DNA from: Ligula intestinalis
Lineage: Eukaryota > Platyhelminthes > Cestoda > Diphyllobothriidea > Diphyllobothriidae
Direction of reading: 5' to 3'
NCBI GenBank assembly: GCA_036362985.1
Contig: JAYGXS010000010.1
Coordinates: 9,290,201-9,354,200, forward strand
DNA length: 64,000 bases
The translations under genes were made by a program, and so were the position numbers. Of this stretch, positions 58,059-64,000 are shown piece by piece. Each line of letters begins with the position of its first letter. Position 1 is the first letter of the stretch. Under the pieces are notes generated by a model, which did no database searches, was not told where the DNA came from, and was given only the letters and a program-made list of their open reading frames with translations.

Positions 58059-59650
58059 CAGGAGTAGGCAACCTTTCTAACTCAGGGAGCCAAAAAGCAA
58101 ATATTTGGAAATATATTTCAAAAAGAGCCATATAGTATATTTTAAAATGAAATTATATTAAATGCTGGAATAATAAGCCTCTGAATTAATTCTTTTAAAT
58201 AATGTTATTATAATACTCACTAGCGAAAAAGCCCGGCTTCGCCCTAAGGCCTCCCTGTCCAACCCCCCACTCAAGGACAGCAGGCGGTAAAACAGCTGCC
58301 TTCTGCCAAGAAGTGAGTTAACAGTAATGCGTCTGCTCGCCCCACCTTTTAGGCGTTTCAGTGCATAATCCAGGTTGGCACAATTACACTGACAGACTCG
58401 CGTTCAAACCCTAGCTGACTGTTTACACCCCAACTCCCCCTCTTCCACGACAGGCACACAACCTTGGGGCTGAAACCGCTCCCGGCTGCTACCGTAAACG
58501 CGCTGGCCGTAAAGAACTTGACCTAAATTCGCTAACCCCCCTCCTATGCTCCCCCCAAGGGCAGCAGGCGGTAAAACAGCTGATACAGAGCGTAAGATAG
58601 ACAGCTCGCAAATCGATTCCCAAGATAGGCGGACAGGCATGCGGACTATGCTATCGGCGAAGAAGCCTATGACTCTTGACGCCAGCCAAACAAAAACGGA
58701 ATAGAAACCCCACAGAACCACAATATCGCTTTTATTAAGTTTACAGAATGTTAATGTGATTTCTGGCGTTGCATGGATTCACTGAGGGTTTTATAGTCTG
58801 GTCGGTAGTTGGTAAGGTTAAGCTTCATGCAAACGTTGAGGATTTCATCCGTTAGACATGATCTTATTGTGGACTTGATGTATGTAACATGTGAGAATGA
58901 CTGCTCACATGCATACGTAGATCCAAACAGAGTCAATACAGTAATATTCATACGCTACAATGTGTGGCATGTGACCGGAAGCGTGTTCCGAGTTTTGATT
59001 ATCAGCTGGTCTACGGGTTGAAGTTTTTTAATTTCTGTCCACATGTGCTTGCTTGTCAACTCTGCTTTATGTCGTGCGATCCTTTCCATATCTTCATTGA
59101 GTGACTTGAACTTATTCACCCACATGTCTGAGGCATTAAGGTCAGCCAATTCTTCTTCGAAATCTCGAAGGGAGAGACCAGAAATATAACGTAGGTCAGC
59201 TGTGTTCAGTGAACACTCGTTTGGATGGGTGATGAACTTCAAAGACAAGTGTGTTCTCGAAATTCTCCAAAGCGTGCTTTGAAAGACTGTAGGAGACTGG
59301 ATGTGACGCCAACTAGTTGGTGGCCATCAAACTTTTGAGTGGACTCACTTACTGTGCATGCATCTTTATATTGTCTTACATTTTCAAAATGTAGTAATCA
59401 ATCTGTTTCAAGATCCATTATAAAGAGCTCAAGCTTGCTTTCAAAAGCAAACGCGGATTGTGGAAGGGATAAGACTTTAGTTCCATTGCCTTGCAATTTA
59501 ACGTTAAGTTGGTTCAGATGTTCGGTCATATCCACGAGAAAGTAAAACATGAGGAGCCACTCAGTTTTGGCTTGCTCAGAATGCTCAATGCCACCCCTCG
59601 GCCTCTGTAGGCGACATTTTCTCGGGCAACTGCAAGGCACCAATAACAGA
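58059..59650 (-). mobile_element. hAT transposon copy 2, with transposase 3' half
   Basis: The lower end starts 'caggagtaggcaacctttct' next to 'ctctagac', like copy 1. The transposase lies on the minus strand at 58751-59650, so the terminus at 58059 is the 3' end of the element. The opposite terminus was not found; the element seems truncated near 59650. Confidence 0.75.
58751..59643 (-). pseudogene. hAT transposase C-terminal half
   Basis: Minus strand: QAKTEWLLMFYFLVDMTEHL then NQLNVKLQGNGTKVLSL (59643-59398), then ITHPNECSLNTADLRYISGL and ELADLNASDMWVNKFKSLNE (59248-58955). The hAT dimerisation end FGSTYACEQSFSHVTYIKST with LTDEILNVCMKL follows (58951-58751). These blocks match animal hAT proteins of the ZBED/GTF2IRD2-like type. 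The N-terminal BED finger and catalytic core start are missing. Frames change between blocks, and there is at least one stop, so it is inactive. Confidence 0.8.
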
Positions 59651-62191
59651 GCAATTTAACCTGCTCCGCAATCCTACTGAATCAGCTGTCACCACTGTCT
59701 CAAGCTATCTCAAGTCGGGCTGGCCGCAATCAACACTAGCCCTGGCTTCGCCAGTGGCCACTGCCACCTGGGACCCAAGCACGCCAACAAATGCTGGTAC
59801 CTTGTAAGTTTATAACTTATCTTTAGGGCAAAAAACGTAACAGATTTGTAAGGCAAAATGTGTTGCGTAAATTAATTTTTATTTTCTCGACTTAAGTGCT
59901 GTATCTCATACGTGCACCTACCTCAGTTTCATGGATGCAAAACAAAATTTTCCGCTCTGTGAACAAATATAAAGTTCCTTCTTTTCATGAATGTTCTTTT
60001 ATAATGCAACATGCAAAAACAAGAAGTCCTTTTCCGCCACATATAATAGCATAAGATGGCCGTTAACTCACGATGATCGAATGCGGCTTTGAGGTCGCAA
60101 GGTCGGTTCCGTCATCTGGAGCCGCAAACCAAATATCACACAACAGTCTCAATGGTTTTATGTACGGTTTTTGTTTTGCCGTTAAGTAAAACCCAACCAG
60201 TTTGTACAACCTGATTGTTAAATTACCCTGTGGTAAGAGTACTTGTCTGACTCTGCAGAATACAGTCTAACACTATATATACGGCTAACGTAATAGAGAC
60301 GACAAACAATGTATGGTATGTAAGATATTAAGAAAAGCTTACAACCGTTATAGTCAGAAACACGAGGATAAAATTGTTCCGGTGTTGTCAGTTCATTCAA
60401 AGTCCAGGGATAATCAAGGAACAAGGAGACGAGAATGTTTAAGGTCACAAATAGTCGAGGACCACCACAACCCCTTGTATACTGAACGACACAAGTTCAT
60501 GCATTCCATGCCGATTAGGATGGTCAATCTGGGGAAGGTGTATGCAGTCCAGCAGTGTGTGGCACCATAGTCAAACCGTTATGCTCTGCAGGCGCAATGA
60601 CCGACCAGGCATAATGACTCGACTACACGGGCCCCACACGTCTGTACCGCGCACAGTTGCCCATATTTTCACAAAAAATATAAATATGGGCGGCTTGGAT
60701 GCTAACTGAATGGGAGTGTCATAGAAGCCACAGTACCAGGGAGCCATTTCAGCCAGACTCTCACTCCCGAGAGGAAAAAGTTCGTCCATCTGCTGGCAGC
60801 CTTCCAGGCCGCGGTTTTCAACGCGCCGTGATACGTTAAAAGCAGATCAGATTGTTTACACCGAGGAACATGTACGGAGGGCTGTGGGAATGCAGTCCTC
60901 AGTCGACGTCAGTCTCTCTTCCCTCGCACAGACATTAATTCAACATCCGTGTCGGTCAACAACTTGAGGTGCGCGTTGGACGCAAATGGCTGGCATAACT
61001 GTGACTATTTGTCTACGCGTACCACACACGACCAGCCTTCCGCTCAAGATGCAAGGGTTTACACAAAGTGACGACCATATCGTCCCTCACAGGCGTGGGT
61101 CTGCCCTAGAAGCGGTACGAATGAGTCACTGAGTCGCACTCAAAGCCCGCCACTCGGCCGCCACAAACGAACCCCTATCACTATAAACTAATTTCCACGC
61201 AAGTTGCCGTCCCTGTACCTGCTATATATGCCCGTCTGTAGTGTCGGGACATCATGAACTGAGGTATGCGAGGTGCGCGTCAAGCGCTTCTCGAGGTCAC
61301 TGACACTTGGTCACCCCTTTCTTTGTCCTGACTGACCAGCCTTCGATCCTGGCCAGCGGCTCACCCCTGCCCTTATTCTGATTGGCCAGCGTTCAGCCGA
61401 TTACATTTACCCCACCCCATATACACAGCGGCGTCAGCATGACTCGTGACTTGACTTGTGCCTTCGTCCCCAGTACACGACCTGCCTCAGACAGTCCTCT
61501 CTTTTGTCTACATGAAATTCTGCCTACAAGCAGCCTTCCGTTCTCAATACATAACAGTACCTACAGCGGATACTGGCCGTAACGACAGTTGAACTGGTTT
61601 CTCAGGTGGATTCGCACTTGTTAGGGCGGGCCGATGCGCAGTCGGAATGAGGGGTCACAGCGGGGAGGGGGGGAGGTGTACCCGTACTAGTTGCTGCGAT
61701 AGTCCGCGACCCAGGTCAAGCTATGGAGGAAAGTGCTATAACCGTGAGGAATGTTGATGGCGATGGTGTGGTGGGCAGATAACATTACTGTTCTACTTTC
61801 TCGTTCAACGCCCCCAGGCTCAGCATCATGCAAATTCGCAGAAAGGTGTTTCCGACTCGCTGACATGTAAACCCTCGAACGACTTCCTCTCGTGCACACA
61901 CACGCGCGTCCAGACAGTCCCGGCTGCTTAAGGGTAACTCTAACATTTCATCCCCCGGCCGACGGACGCAGCATGGGCCACTTTACACGATACGCCTCCG
62001 GGAATACAGAACACCACTAGGACGCCACGTAAACTTGCTTGACAATCATGCAAAAGCACCTGCCACCACTGCCCCACTCTCTCTGTCTCTCTCTCTGGCA
62101 TGAATGGACGCAGTTAACACTAGTCCTGTCTGCGTTCGTGGCCACTGCTACCTGAGACAGCAATTAGAGGCGCTGCTAACAATAAGCCCAT
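59651..62191. other. No gene recognised
   Basis: Mixed composition. The stretch 60840-62160 is GC-richer with short CT-rich runs (62075-62098). No open frame here resembles a known family. Confidence 0.4.
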
Positions 62192-62392
62192 CAAGGAAGG
62201 GCGCCCTTTGGGAAAATCAGTAAATTTATTCAGTAAATTTTTGACACTGGATCCCCAGGTCGTCGACGGACTTGAGAAAAATGTTCTTTGTTCTTTGCGC
62301 ATTTCTGTCAAGTCTGACGACTACCTAGGGACCCAGTGTCGAAAATTTACTGAATAAATTTATTAATTTTCCCAAAGGAAGCCTCTCCTTGA
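62192..62392. repeat. Inverted repeat, about 51-64 bp arms, 72-bp spacer
   Basis: The arm 62205-62255 ('cctttgggaaaatcagtaaa' onward) pairs with 62328-62378 at about 46 of 51 positions. Weaker pairing extends to 62192 and 62392. RNA from here would form a long hairpin. It could be a foldback transposon or two SINE/MITE ends. Confidence 0.85.
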
Positions 62393-62859
62393 AATTAACT
62401 TTCTTTGGATGCCTGCCTTTCAGTTTATACGAGATAAGCCCCTCATGCCTGGGCCCTCTGCTTTCTACATACAACTTGGAATTTGGTCTGATGAATGCAG
62501 TGATCTGAGCACAACCATCGCTTAGACTTCTACAACAGTGTGATTTGATATTGTTGAAATTGCGGTCAACTTTCATAAAAATAGCGCCTTCTCCTTCCAA
62601 ATAGTTCCCTGATTCTAAGCAAGCCTTCATAAGTGAACTTAGTCTCTCCGTAAGTACTGCTTATTGGCTGCTTTCAGTGTTCGCTACTTTGCCGTAACTT
62701 GTGTTTTTGAATGTACGGGCCTGATGATGAACAATCGAAAGCACACAGTAGATTCCCTAACTTATAAACTCTCATGAATTTCACAAGAAAAGCTCTGTTG
62801 TGCAAAATCGGCCTACGCTACATCCCCTAAAGCCTTGCAACAGTAAATGAGCTACCTTT
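62393..62859. other. No gene assigned
   Basis: A 101-codon minus-strand open frame (62630-62325) runs into the inverted repeat and has no known domain. Confidence 0.4.
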
Positions 62860-63200
62860 CTTACAAGAAGGTATATTGTGGTTCATAAAGTAATATTACG
62901 TTGTTTAGAAATACCGACTTTTTATAAAAATGGAAAATTCCAGGAACATGAAGAATCGGTTTAACTGACTGGACTTTGATTTCAAATGCACAGAAAGTCG
63001 TTCTATGCAACCAATGAAGAAATAAATAGGTACAGGGAGAATAACGTTCGCAAATAGTCACTTAGGCATCCTTCGAGCATAAATGAAACTCGAAGAATGC
63101 CCGTTTACAAACAGCCTAAATTTAGAGTATAGAGCCCCACGAGGTTTCACGCGAATTATCCGTTTGTTCTCCGTTTCTACATTGTTTGAGATGTGATTGA
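62860..63200 (+). repeat. Dispersed repeat (partner 35405-35775)
   Basis: It shares 'taatattacgttgtttagaa' and 'gaggtttcacgcgaattatc' with the MAT intron 5 copy, in the same order. Confidence 0.6.
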
Positions 63201-63249
63201 GTAAAGGAAACAGGTTTTCGCTTGATTGCGTCAATAGAGACGTCATAGG

Positions 63250-63770
63250 ATTAAAATGTTTAAGAAGCTCGAAGTGACCTCGTATTCTAGGCCATGCTTA
63301 AGGTCACACGATTGCATCAGTCACGTGTCTTCGGGGCAGGCCGCATGTCTATCTCGCGTGTCCACTAAGCACGTGCGCACCAGAGCGTGTCAAAGGCAGG
63401 TTAAGGTCACGGACGTGTGTTCACCCTCTGTCTGTCCTAACTGACCAAGCACTTTCCAAGCCCGGTTCAAAAAGGACCTAATTGTGATGATTGCCTACGC
63501 TCAGACACTCCCAGAACTGACGACCTCACTGTCGGACTGCGATTCTGGATCCGGCCTGCTCATGGCTGGACTGCACTCGTCCGGGAGTCAATTGCTCATT
63601 TCTGATATTCCACTGCTTCTGCACTGAATGAAAATATTTCCAAACATTCTGGTTTTCAACGTATTTTCTTCTTATCAACTGGTTTATAACCGTTGGGATA
63701 CTTTCTTCTTCTATTACCCGACCAGACTACTTCATATCCTACAAGCCCACAGGATGGCAGACAGATCAGA
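63250..63770 (+). repeat. Dispersed repeat, about 500 bp (partner 51180-51700, inverted)
   Basis: Aligns with the reverse complement of 51180-51700 over nearly its full length. No feature was seen in the remaining 63771-64000. Confidence 0.8.
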
Positions 63771-64000
63771 GACTAATAATTTGTAATAAAGTCGCCAGAT
63801 ACAACCGTAAGCATAGTAAGAGGACTTTCCTTTCGTTAAATTTATTAATAGGTGTTTTTGGTGTTGGATTACGATAAGTTCCAGAGCGCTCTTGAAGTAG
63901 CAGAAAATTGCTAGGTATTTTAAACAAGGGCTATCCAGCAGACGTTAATGCTGCGTTTTTAAATGCAAAATCACAAAGACTTGCGAATTTAATCTTTTAT

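Noticed and set aside
62325..62630. 101-codon minus-strand open frame as a gene
   Set aside because: It runs into the inverted repeat and has no known domain, splice support or start context.

Overview
This is eukaryotic genomic DNA, most likely from a parasitic flatworm (tapeworm or fluke). Two host genes can be read, both split by introns: a complete methionine adenosyltransferase gene and part of a VPS50/syndetin gene. Everything else that can be recognised is transposon debris. The flatworm guess rests on the combination of very short 5' introns (35 and 40 nt) followed by long ones, CR1-like LINEs, Penelope-like elements (PLEs), and a Merlin DNA transposon. No species can be named from the sequence alone.

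Layout. 1-5.3 kb: intergenic, with tRNA-derived SINE copies, a 130-bp direct duplication and the 3' tail of a PLE. 8.35-9.25 kb: two minus-strand exons of VPS50. 10.25-11.27 kb: degraded Merlin transposase (minus). 12.2-17 kb: a PLE (minus) split by a nearly full-length CR1/L2-type LINE, with a second truncated PLE copy head to head beside it. 18.1-22.5 kb: two more LINE copies (plus). 23.05-23.45 kb: a mariner-type MITE. 24.8-29.6 kb: LINE fragments, one of them split by a 2.9-kb element with terminal inverted repeats (TIRs) that carries its own multi-exon genes. 29.8 kb: a tRNA-SINE.

30.59-44.10 kb: the MAT gene, plus strand, seven exons that join without a frame error into 401 codons. Its introns grow from 35 nt to about 5 kb; intron 5 holds a PLE endonuclease fragment and intron 6 a 2.7-kb antisense CR1-like LINE. 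46.0-48.3 kb: a nearly complete PLE (minus) bounded by inverted copies of its own 3' end. 50.3-54.8 kb: repeat family members and a PLE with RT and GIY-YIG domains lying inside a hAT-derived sequence. 58.06-59.65 kb: a hAT transposase remnant (minus). 62.19-62.39 kb: a strong inverted repeat. 62.9-63.8 kb: repeats that also occur elsewhere in the window.

The main value of the window is its nested insertions. They let element ends and target sites be read directly: LINE into PLE, TIR element into LINE, PLE into hAT. The most interesting candidate for something undescribed is the 2.9-kb TIR element at 25753-28642. Family assignments were made by reading motifs, without database searches.
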